NCBI GenBank assembly: GCA_963662155.1 | Contig: OY759271.1 | Location: forward strand, 12,850,898 to 12,914,897 | Direction of reading: 5' to 3' | Origin: Lamellibrachia columna | Lineage: Eukaryota; Annelida; Polychaeta; Sabellida; Siboglinidae | Length of the DNA stretch: 64,000 nt | Shown: positions 42,414 through 54,725 of the stretch, in pieces | Layout: every line of letters begins with the position of its first letter | Numbering within the stretch: position 1 is the first letter of the stretch | The notes under the pieces: model-generated | Seen by the model: the letters and a program-made list of their open reading frames with translations, nothing else | Databases searched by the model: none | Told to the model about the DNA's origin: nothing | Program-made: the position numbers and the translations under genes

Positions 42414-44592
42414 ACATGATATATTCGGGTAGAAACATTTAAATTAATCAAATAACGTTCAAATTATATTAACATACCGTGGGTCATTTAAACATATATT
42501 AGCGGTCAAGATGCTAGAACACACATAGTTTCTACTATATAACATGGTTTTACGATAAAAAACCACCAGACTATGTAAGTGCGAATCACTCAGGATATAA
42601 ACGGAAAACCTATGCACGTTACCCTGTTTATCTTAGTTTGACTTAATTTATGTTCGCTCGGTTTGACAAAAACACGACTCCATTAAGGATTACCGAACAC
42701 CTGGCTGTAATGAGCTACCAGCGAGCAAAGTAGTTACAATACGATTGTCCATTTGTAGAGACCCACTCATGTTATTGTCGCACACCGACCTGCGAGCAAT
42801 TAATACCACCATTCATCGATTTGTTGCCTAAGTGTTGCCTTGTTATCGCGCAGAACATATTACCGCGTAGAGTACTTATTACGGCCGTCTAATGAATAAT
42901 TACGTCCTAACACGTATTCGCTAACAGTTCCTTCGACAACATTTTGTGATTCGACACGAAGCGCGTGGCATTGCACTGCAGCGTCGACTTCCAATTTCCA
43001 CCAGTATTCCAGTACATTTCTCGTCAAGAATATAATTGCATACACGGAGATATATGCACGTCGTCACTCTTACGCGCAACCGTTAACCTGCGCTGTCGCC
43101 ACTGACGACACAACCGATAAAAAAAGACATCGTTGTAGTCCAAGTATACATTGTTCCACTCAACAGTCCACTGGGTGGCGCCACTTCATAAGAACATTTC
43201 CCGTCAGTGAGTTCTCTCTTGGTGGAGTTTTGTTTGTTATGCAGAGACTGCCACATTTCGCGAGATGGAGTTTTCTCATCGACACCTTCAAAATATGAAT
43301 CCACTCTGATACACCCTGTCTTATTATAGCGTTCCTAGTAAAACGAAACACCTCGAAACTGAGTGTGAGAGATTTTCGAATGTTGCCACATGATTTCGAC
43401 GTTTACGCAATTAAATGAATTGATTAAGGTCCAAGCGGTAAACATTTCTCCAGTGTCATGTAGGACATGGTACGTTTTTTATCATATGCATCATATAAGT
43501 AAGTCCATTTTCTATTTGTGTTCTTAAATATACATTTGTTTTGTTTCCCATTTCGCATCGTCAGTGTTCTTCTAACACCTTCGTAGCTACTACTAATCAG
43601 GTGACGAGAACTGTTTCTTCAATCGTTTTGTCTTCAATCAAGATAACCAGGTGTAGGAGAGCAATTTGTTGCGTGAACTGCCTAGCCACTATTTTCACAT
43701 TGGCCAAAGATGGGCTTCGAAATCTTCGAAACACGCCAGCGACTGGCCTCGGACACCAACTCCTTGGTCAAGCTTTCCCGTTTACGTTACCGCTTTCGGG
43801 ACAAATTGAAGGAAATATTACTGATGAAATCTTGTTGGAAGCCTCCTCGGTGCTTAGCACACGATTCTGTATCTTTTCGGAAGTCCAAACCAACCTTCAT
43901 TACAAAGTGTAGAATCAAAACTCAATAAATTCTTCTAGGATCTTCTGTTCATTAACAAACCGCAGGACAAAACTGTTCCTTTTTTATTTACCACTGCCTC
44001 TATCGGACAGGCGTTTGCGCTGATGGAACAAACCAGTGCATTTCGCATTTCGGACATGATCTACATCTAGATGTGCTTCTCGATGGTAGTAATCAGTTCG
44101 TTATGTATTACCTATCTTGTTTTGTGTCTCAATGTGCGTTTCGTCTCCAAAACAACATCGCCGGCATCAACCCGGAATTTGATGAGAATATTAAAATTGC
44201 GTGATTCTCATCAGTGTCGAGATGGGTGACGTCATCTCATGCGTTTATCTCTCACAAGGGTTTACTGTCTGCGCAGGTTTGAATGATCACACCAGACAAA
44301 ATTGTCTAGTAATTAGGGATGGTGCTGAAATGTGACGGCGGTGTCTCGACAACTAATTATGACGCCGATCTGGTCGGAATAAAGAATTCGCCTAGGCACT
44401 CGATGGACACCCCTGAATCCGCCCAGGGTACTGCAATTAAACCTGCGATGCTTGCAAAACACTGTCGTATCGAAGATTTCTTTTACCGTATTTTGCGTTC
44501 TAAAAATGCACAAATCGACAACTTTCATTTCTTTGATATGAGGAAGGCTGGATATGAGAGAGTACTCTTTCTGACAGAGACCGATAAATAAA
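42414..44592. other. Unassigned intergenic DNA
   Basis: A CTCF-like sequence CCACTGGGTGGCGC lies at 43,168-43,181 (13 of 14 to a vertebrate-type consensus). Open frames at 43,083-43,351, 43,541-43,928 and 44,319-44,591 have no recognisable product. TGACGTCA occurs near 44,227. Confidence 0.45.
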
Positions 44593-44800
44593 TGGAAAGG
44601 CTGTCTACTGATTGTGTTAATGCTAACAGTAAGACAAGTTTTTTAATTGACACATATCTGAGCGGCGGGTTAGGCATAAATGAAACATTGTTGGACTCTC
44701 GATAAGCAATTTCTTCTTTATCCGCTTGTCATCTGGAGCTTATGACTTTGGGTGGCAATCTACATAAATCTACATAAATCTACACAAATCTGTATGAATT
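44593..44800 (+). mobile_element. CR1-like LINE 3' end, family copy 3
   Basis: A degraded coding end is followed by the shared 3' UTR (TTGTTGGACTCTCGATAAGC, TTGTCATCTGGAG, GGCAATCTACATAAATCT). A short ACATAAATCT-type tandem tail closes it, typical of CR1 3' ends. Confidence 0.8.
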
Positions 44801-45041
44801 TCAGTACAACCGACTTGTATCCATGCACTTCTTGGATTTTCGTGATTTTGTTCGATACTGTATCTCAACTGTACCGGGCAGATTTGTCTGCAGACGAACG
44901 ACGTAAACGGCTGACGTCATAACGAGGGTAACCAAATCTACAATGGAGTTACACCACGGTCAATTTGTAACGATGTCGTACTGACGCCCTGAACCAGTCG
45001 GCGTCCGGCAACAAGGCGAATTACATTGTCATGCCATACCA

Positions 45042-45148
45042 TGCCTCCCTGCCTCCCTGCCTGCTTGCCTGTCTGCCTGCCTGCCTGCTTGTTTGTCTCC
45101 CTCCCTGCCTCCCTGCCTCCCCCTCCCTCCCTCACCCACTCCCTCCCT
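45042..45148. repeat. CCTGCCTC-type simple repeat
   Basis: Pyrimidine-rich CCTGCCTG/CCTCCCTG low-complexity tract. Confidence 0.9.
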
Positions 45149-45257
45149 GTTATTCTAAACTACAAGTATTTATTTAATCGACTGAATGACATATTTACGA
45201 TTATATTTATATCGAACGACGAAAAGATAACACTGGCACTGCACAACAGAGTTACCG

Positions 45258-45645
45258 GTACAAACCAGTAATTGAGCCTCACATGTATGCGACGTAACAC
45301 ATTAAACCAGTAATTGAGCCTCACATGAATGCGACGTAACACATTAAACCAGTAATTGAGCCTCACATGTATGCGACGTAACACATTAAACCAGTAATTG
45401 AACCTCACATGTATGCGACGTAACACATTAAACCAGTAATTGAGCCTCACATGTATGCGACGTAACACATTAAACCAGTAATTGAGCCTCACATGAATGC
45501 GACGTAACACATTAAACCAGTAATTGAGCCTCACATGTATGCGACGTAACACATTAAACCAGTAATTGAGCCTCACATGTATGCGACGTAACACATTAAA
45601 CCAGTAATTGAGCCTCACATGAATGCGACGTAACACATTAAACCA
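45258..45645. repeat. 42-bp minisatellite, 9 copies
   Basis: The unit contains AACCAGTAATTGAGCCTCAC and ATGTATGCGACGTAACACATT with an ATGTATG/ATGAATG variant. The period is a multiple of three, so a 14-residue repeat frame is open on the minus strand; no supporting gene context was seen. Confidence 0.96.
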
Positions 45646-45861
45646 AAACAACTTTTCCTGGGGTGATTATTAGTCGTATACATTTTAAATATTTTCAAAA
45701 CGAATTTGACTCCGTTTTCCGCTGACTATTGTGAAAGCCGGAAGACCCGTGGAACTTTTCCAACGAGTGTCGAAGGTCATGACGTGAGGCCTCAGTAAGT
45801 AATCCAACGCTTGGGCTCTTTCACTATGTTCCTGTTTACCACTTTCTCCGGTAAAATCGCA

Positions 45862-46574
45862 CAAAAGGCGGCGTTTGTTTGGCGTTGTTGGAGCGATTAA
45901 TGACCAACATCAGATATGCGTTTCGCGCAAGTTATGTAAACACATGTGTGCGTGCGTGCGTGATAATTATTTGTATAAAACAAATAACCGTAGAGAAAAT
46001 TTTCGCATTATTGTTTTTTTATTAATACAGTTTGCCGCTAAAGGTCACAATGTCATGATGCATAAATTAAAGCATAAACAATGGCGGCAATATTTCGCTG
46101 CAACTGTCGTAACTTCGGCGAAGAATACAGTAAAGGCAAGTTTGTTACACAATGTAATCTATAGATTATAGCAGCGTTTACAGTCGTTAGGAGAACTTCC
46201 CATGTGTACGATATAATTTAAAGTCTTGTTTCTTTGTTTGTGTTGTGTTTACAATCTAAGGAATAAGCTTATATGCATATAACAACCGGCAACATAACTA
46301 CCACGTATAACTAACATTTTACAAGTACTGGTAGTTAATCTGGAATCTGACCCAGATATCATTGACCGTTTTAGAATTTAATTGCAAATATATAATTGCA
46401 TAAGTTTATAGTTTACATGTAAATGTCTAGTTGCACCCTGTTTGAATAACCTGGATCTACTATAACATGTTTGGTTTCCTTGTCCTTCCGCCATCACCGA
46501 GAACAAGTCTCAACCTCCAAGTTGGCAATTATTGAGGACTTGTTTTTTTATTTTAAACAAATAATTATCACGAA

Positions 46575-46646
<72 letters not shown>

Positions 46647-46740
46647 CACACACACGGGTGTTTACCTATAATGCGCGAAATGCGTATCTGATGTTGGTCA
46701 TTAATCGCCCCAACAACGCCAATCAAACACCGTCTTTTCC
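45862..46740. mobile_element. Foldback element with ~100-bp inverted arms
   Basis: 45,862-45,960 and 46,630-46,740 are inverted copies. Both contain ATCTGATGTTGGTCATTAAT, CGC.CCAACAACGCCAA and GTGTTTAC in one orientation or the other. Each arm ends internally in CACG/CGTG repeats: short on the left, about 77 bp on the right. The interior is AT-rich and non-coding. This resembles a MITE or foldback with microsatellite-bearing arms. Confidence 0.75.
46574..46650. repeat. (CACG)n microsatellite
   Basis: CACG tetranucleotides ending in a few CA units, at the inner edge of the right foldback arm. Confidence 0.97.
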
Positions 46741-47701
46741 ATAAAACTTGTTAGTAAACACATGCGTGTTGGCGCAAGATGTATCATTACATTAAGATTA
46801 CTAGAGAAATGCATGTATATAGAAGGTATTATACAGATTTATTCACATGCTCATTCTGTCATGGCCGATGTATTTCGTTACCTAAGCTTAACATTTTGAA
46901 TAATTTATATTGAGTAATTTTGTTTTTACGAAAAACTAGACAAAGCCTGAATGTGAAAAATGAGTAAAATATTGATATATTACAATCAACAGTTTCACGA
47001 ATCTTAATTCACAATTAAACATGACAACTGCAGAGTAGTGTGTCATTGCGGACGATAGACTAATTACATTTCTTATTACTTGTATTTTATGTGGATTCAT
47101 GTCTAAGCTATCGCACCACTGAAGTTTAATAATTTATACTACAGGAACATGTGAATTATTTTCTGGTATTTAAAAATCGATGAAATTACTTGTGTTGCCA
47201 TCTTTCGGCTAGTGAATAACAACTGTAACACGGTGGCGCCCCCTTTTGGACAACTGCAACGACATTCTACAGATCGTCTTATTTGTTCGATATTCATGGA
47301 TATCGTACAACATATCCAATCTATAGTGCTAGCACATCATTCTGTCCCACAGCGATGACGCAAGCACGCTCCGACACACTCTGTAGTGGAAACGAAGCAT
47401 TCCTTGTGTACAACGGCCACACCTCGCTGTTAGCATCAGTGTCGATCTGCAAGAGAACTCATGACAGAAACGTCGTTGTAATCAGAAGAAGCATTGCACG
47501 TGGTGGAACGCTGCCAATAGACGTTGCGAGCGCGAACGGGTTAGCTACCTTTTGTGCCACGTAAAACTGTACATCACTCGCGTAACACGCACAAGAGTGA
47601 CGTTATGTTACAGATCAGCTGCGCGATGTGTGGGACAACACTGGCGCATGCTGGAAATAATTGGAACAGTTGTAGATAATTGGCGATTACATGTCGTCTA
47701 A
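46741..47701. other. Unassigned stretch
   Basis: AT-rich. A CTCF-like sequence on the minus strand (reverse complement of 47,236-47,249, CCAAAAGGGGGCGC) and an open plus frame 47,283-47,564 without recognisable product are the only features seen. Confidence 0.45.
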
Positions 47702-47950
47702 GCGTTACGTATGGTGTAGAGTAAGCATGTGCAACGTTCGTATGGTGTAGAGTAAGCATGTGCAACGTTCGTATGGTGTAGAGTAAGCATGTGCAACGTT
47801 CGTATGGTGTAGAGTAAGCATGTGCAACGTTCGTATGGTGTAGAGTAAGCATGTGCAACGTTCGTATGGTGTAGAGTAAGCATGTGCAACGTTCGTATGG
47901 TGTAGAGTAAGCATGTGCAACGTTCGTATGGTGTAGAGTAAGCATGTGCA
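47702..47950. repeat. 31-bp minisatellite, 8 copies
   Basis: CGTATGGTGTAGAGTAAGCA followed by TGTGCAACGTT, with almost no variation between copies. The minus-strand frames are artefacts of the array. Confidence 0.97.
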
Positions 47951-48126
47951 ACATTTACAATGGGGCAGTGTAATTTCACACACATGTGCTTGTAATTATT
48001 AAAACTGATCGTTACATACAACTGAATAACGGACATTGATTCTTTCTATGATTGGTTACGCACAGATGCTTTTAAACAGTTCAGGCCTTTATATACGAGG
48101 CGCCGTAGAGGACAAAATAATGATGA

Positions 48127-48215
48127 AACAGCGCGATTGCTTGTTGAAACGGCGCGACTGTTGGTTGAAACGGTGCGATTGCTGGTTGAACCAACGCGAT
48201 TGCTGTTTGAAACGG
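48127..48215. repeat. 21-bp tandem repeat, ~4 copies
   Basis: The unit is GCGCGATTGCTTGTTGAAACG with substitutions. Confidence 0.88.
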
Positions 48216-48339
48216 CATGCCGGTTAAGTCTGCGAGTGGTTGCAAGCGACGCCTGGCGACTAAACTGGTACGGCGAAGTAATGCCGTACAAAAGCGTAAT
48301 ACCCAGATAAAAGTGGTTAAAGGTTACCACAGCTCTGTA

Positions 48340-48340
<1 letters not shown>

Positions 48341-48419
<79 letters not shown>
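48341..48419. repeat. (TA)n microsatellite
   Basis: About 39 uninterrupted TA units; cruciform-prone. Confidence 0.98.
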
Positions 48420-48423
<4 letters not shown>

Positions 48424-48849
48424 TATTTTCATTAGTCACTCAAAACATCTTTTGTAATACGACAATGTGACAATGTAACGAGATGGCCTGCAGAATATCT
48501 AACGAATACAGTGCAACGTTCTATGTCAATTGTCGTAGCCAGGCGGTACAGCGTTTAAATTTCTTCCAACAAATGATTTGGAAGATCGCTGTGCAGAGAC
48601 CAGAATGTTGTACACAACCAGTGGTCATATAAGCCCGAGATTCGCGTTGCCTTATGAGAATTATAATGGCTACAGGAATAAGGTACACTACATTATAGAC
48701 ATGATTCTTTATTATATGCATTTTACATTAAGTATGCTTGACAAATGTTATTTCAATTTATTTGTAGTAAGGATCATTCCATTCAACAATATTTAAATAA
48801 GAACGTTTTATTTCCCATTATAACAACAATAAATCGGTTGAAGATGGGA

Positions 48850-49040
48850 CTAGGTATTTCGGCGTTTAGAGCTACGGACGGCCAGTCGAGCGGATCAAGT
48901 CCACCCTGCTGTTTTTACAAACTTGGGCAACTTCGTTCACCCCACTTTGCCTGTGTCTTTCGGAAGATACACTAAAAGTTCACCAGGGGAACTAAAAAGA
49001 TCCCACGCAGAGGGTACCTGTCTAAAGTGTCGTGGACTCG
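48850..49040 (+). mobile_element. Probable diverged SINE copy
   Basis: Downstream of a degraded head (CGAGCGGATCAAGTCCACCC), the phrase ACTTGGGCAACTTCGTTCAC and CCCAC.TTGCC parallels the body of the 42.1-kb SINE. The later part (ATCCCACGCAGAGGGTACCTG) differs, so it may belong to a related family. Confidence 0.45.
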
Positions 49041-50067
49041 TGAATTCTAGAAAAGGAAAGCTCTGAAATAGTTATGTTGTAGACGATAGCCAACAGTGGC
49101 TTCTTACGTCGCTTACGTGTTCAGACGTGGTCACAAGGGATGGACCCGGAAGTCTCACAATGTGATACATACAAGACGCAGTCTTACTAAGAAGTCAGCA
49201 CATAATAACATACTTTAATCTATCACCATCCTTGATGGTGTCATTGCATTTATTTAATTAGCTTTGCTTCATCGTAAATAGACTGACCCCTTCGGCGTTG
49301 TCTTTGTGACGCAGCATAATGATAGCGATATCGATCTGTCTCACTTCTATTAATTACGCGACAATCATCTAGATTAGTTGGAGTATGCGGGAGGGGGGGG
49401 GTGCTGCCTAGGGTGACGTCATGTATATTAGGAGGTATCGCGTAGCCATGTGTGCCAAACACACGAGTGTTATAAATAGGGTTTCATAGGTCATCCGCGA
49501 AACGGATGTGCATATGCTGCAAGATATGCATCTTATACGACGGAGGAAATCGATTAATTATAAATTATAAATAGACTGCGGGCGTGCGTGCGTACATGTG
49601 TGTTAGTATGTATATGTATTCCTGCTGGCCGGCGCATACGTCATACGTCATACGCACGTGTTCATACTCCAAAACATTATTGATAGGAGCACAAGACATC
49701 GACACATATGTTTAATAAAACCCAAACCTTTTCTTCTTCAGAAGAACAACGTAAAACGGGAGTGTGATGACAATATGTTTGATTAGAAACATAAGGTGCG
49801 CGCATGCAACTATTTCTACGTGACGGTGTGTATTCTATATATGTATCTACGGGACGGAGAGTGAACGTGTGTGGTCGTAGACGCGATGCGGTGAAGTAAA
49901 GCATATCATTATAATTAATACGAACGCCATTTGTCTGCGATGTCCACCCACCCACCCACTGCACGCTAACATGAGCAATGACACCACATAGTTGAGGATT
50001 AACCGTCAGAACATTTCACAGAATGTGTATTCCATCGAGACAAATAGATGGCGTTTTCGTCGTACGT
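49041..50067. other. Unassigned stretch
   Basis: No exon was convincing. A 10-G run lies near 49,392 and TGACGTCA near 49,413. A minus frame 49,964-49,677 has no recognisable features. Confidence 0.45.
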
Positions 50068-50228
50068 CTAACGTCGTCCGACAAAAACGCGAAATGCGAT
50101 GGTCGATCGGCGAACTTTGTCGCCGGCGCAGAACCCTTCGACGTGTAGACAGCCGGCGGAGCGCACCGGTGGCCGCGGGGGCAGGGGCGGAGGCAGAGAC
50201 GGTGGTAGCGGCGATGACACCCCGGTCA
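50068..50228 (-). CDS. Possible terminal exon of the 51.8-kb gene
   Basis: On the minus strand a good acceptor (TTGTGTTTTCAG, AG at 50,230-50,229) opens a frame whose phase fits the donor at 51,301. It starts with a proline/leucine-rich stretch (PLPPSLPPPLPPRPP), continues about 35 residues and stops at TAG 50,070-50,068. The proposed intron is about 1.07 kb and contains the microsatellites at 50,255-50,442. A second frame is also open through this exon, so the joining is uncertain. Confidence 0.3.
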
Positions 50229-50253
50229 CTGAAAACACAACGTAAAATAATGT

Positions 50254-50254
<1 letters not shown>

Positions 50255-50342
<88 letters not shown>

Positions 50343-50367
50343 TGTATGTGTGTGTGAGTGTTCGCGC

Positions 50368-50442
<75 letters not shown>
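50255..50442. repeat. (TG)n and (TGCG)n microsatellites
   Basis: TG, TGCG, TG and a long TGCG run in succession. Confidence 0.97.
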
Positions 50443-51295
50443 ATCTCACTATAAAATACGGTATTGGTGGTGTCAAAGTAATCGAATGTTTTTGACGCAG
50501 ACAAGTCATTCACTTTAACAACAATACAACCGGCACACGTGTGAAGTTATTAACTTTTTAAAATGACTTTCTTCATTTGTTGTTGCCGCTGTCGATATAT
50601 CAACACTATTGCCAACCCTCAAACACGTGCCGTATTTGAAACGTAGCATTCCTCCGCTTTCTTCACAGCAGTTTCGCGAGCCCCATCAATAGCTGTTTTG
50701 CGGATACCCATTGGCATTCTCGATCGCGTGCATCCCCAATCTTTCCGCAGTAACATCAGTATTTTACTTAGAAACTGTTAGGGTGTATTTAGTAAAAGAA
50801 CAACTATTGTAAAATAAGCAGTACAGAAGATAGTCCCCAACTTTGAATTTGTTAAGATCAACTAGGCGTTTGTAATAAATATAAAATGGAACCCCCCCCC
50901 CCGATCGTTATCGGTGGCAGAGAAGCATCACAAATAATCCGACGCGGCTAGGGCCTTGTTTAATTATTTTCCTTACTCCGCCAGTCGTCTCGATCGATTT
51001 AGGAGAACTGCAAATCCCATATGTTCTATTTGATATAATAATCACCTGTTCTAATTGTCATGTATGTGTTTATAGTAATTAAGTCTATGAATGTAAAACC
51101 TGTTAATTATATGCCCATCACGTGATCCCGTGAACACTTGACCCCAATAAACTGTATCCGCAGGCATGGGGAATTGTCGTTATCGATAAACATATAACGG
51201 CTAATATGTTCGGTATGGTTTACAATACATAACAAGAATTCACGACAGACACGATCAAATTGTATTTGAAACACAATCAGATTGTGGTGTGTGTA
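50443..51295. other. Possible intron of the 51.8-kb gene
   Basis: AT-rich with a 12-C run near 50,890. No open frame of note. It fits intronic sequence between the two proposed exons. Confidence 0.35.
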
Positions 51296-51300
51296 CTAAC

Positions 51301-51856
51301 CTGATAATACCGGCGGAACACAGGCTCTTTTGTGTCCGCTCACCACCAGACGCGAAGACTTCTTAACCGACCGGCAATGTCTGACGCAAGATGACCTCAA
51401 CAGGCCCCTCGGAATCGAGTCCTTACGCAGCAATCCTCGCCTGGCGCAGATAGGTCCCGCATTGTCAAAATAATGCACGACAACTATTGGTTGAAATCGC
51501 ACTCTCTTCCCGTCGTCTTCAGACGCAATGACGTCGCAAGACTGTGAACGTTTTACGATCGAGGTTAACTGTTGTTCCACTGTTGGAATCTTGTCCTGCA
51601 GCGGAATTCGACTGACCATCGGCGACTCGATTACGTAGCCCGATGAATACGAAGGAACAAATCGTGATGGACGCTGAGAAAGAACTGGCGATGGAGGAAA
51701 TTCGTTCCTTGTACCTTTTGCGACACCCGGCAGCTTGAGAGTGGGACAAGCAAATGTTAGGTTCCGGATGCTGTCGTTTCCATGTCCGATAACGATTCGC
51801 CTTTTCCTCGTAACGACCATTAACTTAGATCTATCTTCTTGGACAATACAGCGCAT
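51301..51856 (-). CDS. Coding exon sharing a motif block with the sHSP-like gene
   Basis: Reading leftward from ATG at 51,856 there are about 185 codons, basic and serine-rich, with no long hydrophobic segment. Residues 100-131 read SIVKRSQSCDVI, then KRVRFQPIVVVHYFD. The same order occurs in the protein at 15.2 kb (RRSQSVTAI, then TTFHEHVSVYYYD). KRVRF also fits the RVxF docking motif for protein phosphatase 1. The exon closes at a consensus donor CAG|GTTAGT (exon end 51,301), with an in-frame TAG at once beyond. The open frame extends upstream to 51,955, but there it translates a CAGTT-type minisatellite, so the inner ATG is preferred. No alpha-crystallin domain was found nearby. Function unknown. 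Confidence 0.5.
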
Positions 51857-51861
51857 GTTGG

Positions 51862-52070
51862 CCGCTCCTACCAGTATTACGTTTGTCCAGTTACGTTTCT
51901 CCAGTTCGTTTGTCCAGTTACGTTTCTCCAGTTTGTTTCTCCAGTAACGTTTCACCAGTTGCCTTTCTCCAATTCGTTTCTGCAGTTACGTTCTCCAGTT
52001 TGTTTCTGCTGTTATGTTTTTCCTGTTCGTCTCTACAGTTCATTTCTCCAGTTCGTTTCTCCAGTCTTCA
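51862..52070. repeat. Degenerate ~13-14-bp repeat (TTTCTCCAGTTCG type)
   Basis: About 15 imperfect units of CCAGTTNGTTTCT. They adjoin the 5' side of the minus-strand exon and create a false N-terminal extension (KRNWTNELEKRNW). Confidence 0.85.
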
Positions 52071-52254
52071 TGTCGTTGAAGTATCGATCTAAAATTAAAT
52101 ACGGCATATTTCGTCACGAACAAATATGATCTACACACAAATGTACATACCTGACAAACCCACAAGCGCTGTGCTAAATATTTTAATGTCATATGTACAA
52201 AGCTTTTTATCAGAAGTTATCTGGAAGTCTGGAGTTATTTTATTTACTCATGAT

Positions 52255-53150
52255 TTTCTCGTTCTTCGTCCCTTCAACGGACGGTCGTAGGGGTGCCACT
52301 TACACACACTCCTCGCCAGCATTGTCTGTCCTCTGCTGTGCGTAGCAGGGTCGGTAGGTCTCGATGTTTCAATTCCTGTATGTTATCCAGCCAGGTTTTC
52401 CTCTGGCGTGTCCGTCATCTCTTGCCCTCCATGGTACCTTGCAGGATGGTTTTTGAAATGTTGTTGTGTCGGGCGATGCGGCCAAACCAAGATACCTTTT
52501 GTCGTTTCACCGTTGCCAACAAGGACTCTTGCTTTCCTGCAATGGAGTCTACTTGTTGTCGTCAGTACAAGAACTGCGGAGGAGTCTCCTGGAGCGTTTT
52601 TCAAATGCTTGTATGCACCTCTCCGTCTCTGCTGTCAGGGTCCAGCTCTCTCATCCTTAGAGAAGGATGGATACAGCACGTGCTCTGTAGAACTTAAGCT
52701 TGGTTTGGAAGCTGATGTCTTTGCTCTTCGACACGATGTCTTGACATAGCAGGCATAACCACTGCGATCCTTATTTTGATTTCCTTTGTTGATGTGCCAT
52801 CTTTGATTAAGGTGAACCCAACACATTTGAAATAGTCTACTTCCTGAAGGTTCTGGATGTTCATCGTGATGTTAATGGGTGTATTCTGGCTAGCACCGTT
52901 GACGAGTACCTTGCTTTTCTCTGAGCTGACTTCTAGCTGCCTCTCATGAGGTCAATGTCATCCGCGAAACGACGATTACAAATTGACCTACCACCAATAG
53001 ATATGATATGGTGGTGTTGAAGTATTGGAAGGTCTCCTGCATGAGGAATATGTCGAAGAGCACATGCGAAAGTGGGCACCCCTGACAAACTCCTACAGCT
53101 GTCCAGAAAAAGTTCTCCAAGTTGGTTGTTTAGAAGCACTGCTAATTGTA
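52255..53150 (-). mobile_element. LINE fragment with RT FADD box, frameshifted
   Basis: Reading leftward: AVLLNNQLGE, then VCQGCPLSHVLFDIFL, ICNRRFADDIDLMRGS (RT catalytic box with FADD), a deletion of about 20 residues, VSSEKSKVLVNGA, VDYFKCVGFTLIKDG, and finally WFGRIARHN, LQGTMEGKR and TWLDNIQELKHRDLPTLLRT. Several frameshifts and internal losses are present. This is a different lineage from the CR1-like copies; the clade is not assigned. Confidence 0.85.
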
Positions 53151-53655
53151 TATTAACATTAACGTTGTCAGTGGTGTTAACCTTAATTAATGTGTTATTG
53201 TGCCAATTTAGATTAAGCATACACCGTTTTAAGTAGACATTTAAAATATTAAGTATACGAATGATAATAATACCCTTAGTGAAGGTAACAAACCCATGTG
53301 TATGCACATATGCATTAACATTATATATAAGTTAAGCTAAATACAGGCTACCATACCTTAATACAGCGAGTCACTGGACATCAGAACTTCATAAAATTGC
53401 CTTTACGTAGAAGAGTAGTAGTGCCACGATGTCGACTCGAGAACACCCAAAGTGAATCACAACTCTAGTTAGTCGCTGCTGCCAGGTCGCCACAGCGGGG
53501 GGTATGCACAGTTAATCGACGTGCGCCACAAAGCATTAAGATCGACGAGGAACTGTAGGATTATTAATAATTAGGCGTTTATAGATAATCTCAAATATTA
53601 GCAAATTCGACCGCACATATACGCACGCTCGAATCCTCACTCACTCATATGCGTA
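53151..53655. other. Unassigned stretch
   Basis: AT-rich; nothing supportable was seen. Confidence 0.5.
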
Positions 53656-53787
53656 TGTGTGTGTGCGTGCGTGCGCGCGCGCGTGTTTAAGTGTGTACGT
53701 GTGTATGTGTGTAGGTGTGTATGTATGGATGTATGTATGGATGTATGTATGTATGTATGTATGTATGTATGTATGTATGTATGTATG

Positions 53788-53855
<68 letters not shown>

Positions 53856-54055
53856 CGTACGCACACGCACGCACGCATACACGCACTTACGTACATACGT
53901 ACAAACAAACATACATACATACGTACATACGTACATACGTACATACATACATACGCACACATGCATGCATACGCGCCCACACACGCACACAGACACGCAT
54001 ACACACACACACGCACATACGCACACACGCGCACACGCACACAAGCACACGCACA
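53656..54055. repeat. Compound microsatellite: TG, TGTA, TA, TACG/CA
   Basis: TG/CG repeats, (ATGT)n, (TA)n at about 53,792-53,852, then mirrored ACGT/ACAT and CA repeats. The two sides are roughly inverted about the TA core, so a long hairpin is possible. Confidence 0.95.
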
Positions 54056-54658
54056 CTCTTTCTCACATTATCCTTATGCGCTGTGACCTTCTATGAGTGT
54101 TGCGTAGGATACATTCAATACGATTCCATGGCTCATACACCTAGTGACCTGGGACAAATTGTCAGTGGGCGTTTCTTCTTACTGTCAACACATACTTAAT
54201 TACAGATCATCTCTGGAAATGTGACGTCCCTACATACGTGCGACTCAATAGGGTGGATTTAATTAGGAAGCAACTTATTATCGTGCGTGCGTGCTTATTA
54301 TCTGGACGAACAGCTAGGTAAATGTCGCTGATTGTCACCCATTGAAACAGCTAAGCGGCGCATTCGGATCAAACTGGATGCCACTGCCAACGCACCGACT
54401 GTGTCGTCGTCTGCCGACATAGAATCAGAAAGAAAGTACTAACATCGAGGATTGGCATTAACTGTTCAATAAAGCTGGATTGATTTGAAACATACGTTGT
54501 ACGTAGTTATCGTGGACGGGCTGGTCAGGATCATAACTACAGTTGGGCGAATTAATTACACAGATTAGCGTTGGCCGCCGCAGGGTAAATTTTCTCAAAA
54601 GCGCCTCACACTTCGCTCCCAAGTTTGTTGGGACACCGAGGAATAATAATTTCAAGTG

Positions 54659-54660
<2 letters not shown>
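54056..54660. other. Unassigned stretch
   Basis: No feature was recognised. Confidence 0.5.

Positions 54661-54722
<62 letters not shown>
54661..54722. repeat. (TA)n microsatellite
   Basis: About 31 TA units. Confidence 0.98.

Positions 54723-54725
<3 letters not shown>

Noticed and set aside
45160..45651. 163-codon minus-strand repeat frame (14-residue units)
   Set aside because: It is explained by the 42-bp minisatellite period, and the flanks look non-coding.
43168..47249. Two CTCF-like sites as functional insulators
   Set aside because: Motif matches of 13/14 and 12/14 by eye in 64 kb are weak evidence; left as notes within region entries.
50006..50509. 167-codon minus-strand frame as one protein
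   Set aside because: Its first half translates the TGCG/TG microsatellites; only the part after the acceptor at 50,229 may be coding, and in a different frame.
51857..51955. Upstream ATG extending the 51.8-kb exon by 33 residues
   Set aside because: The extension is a translation of the CAGTT-type minisatellite, so the inner ATG at 51,856 is preferred.
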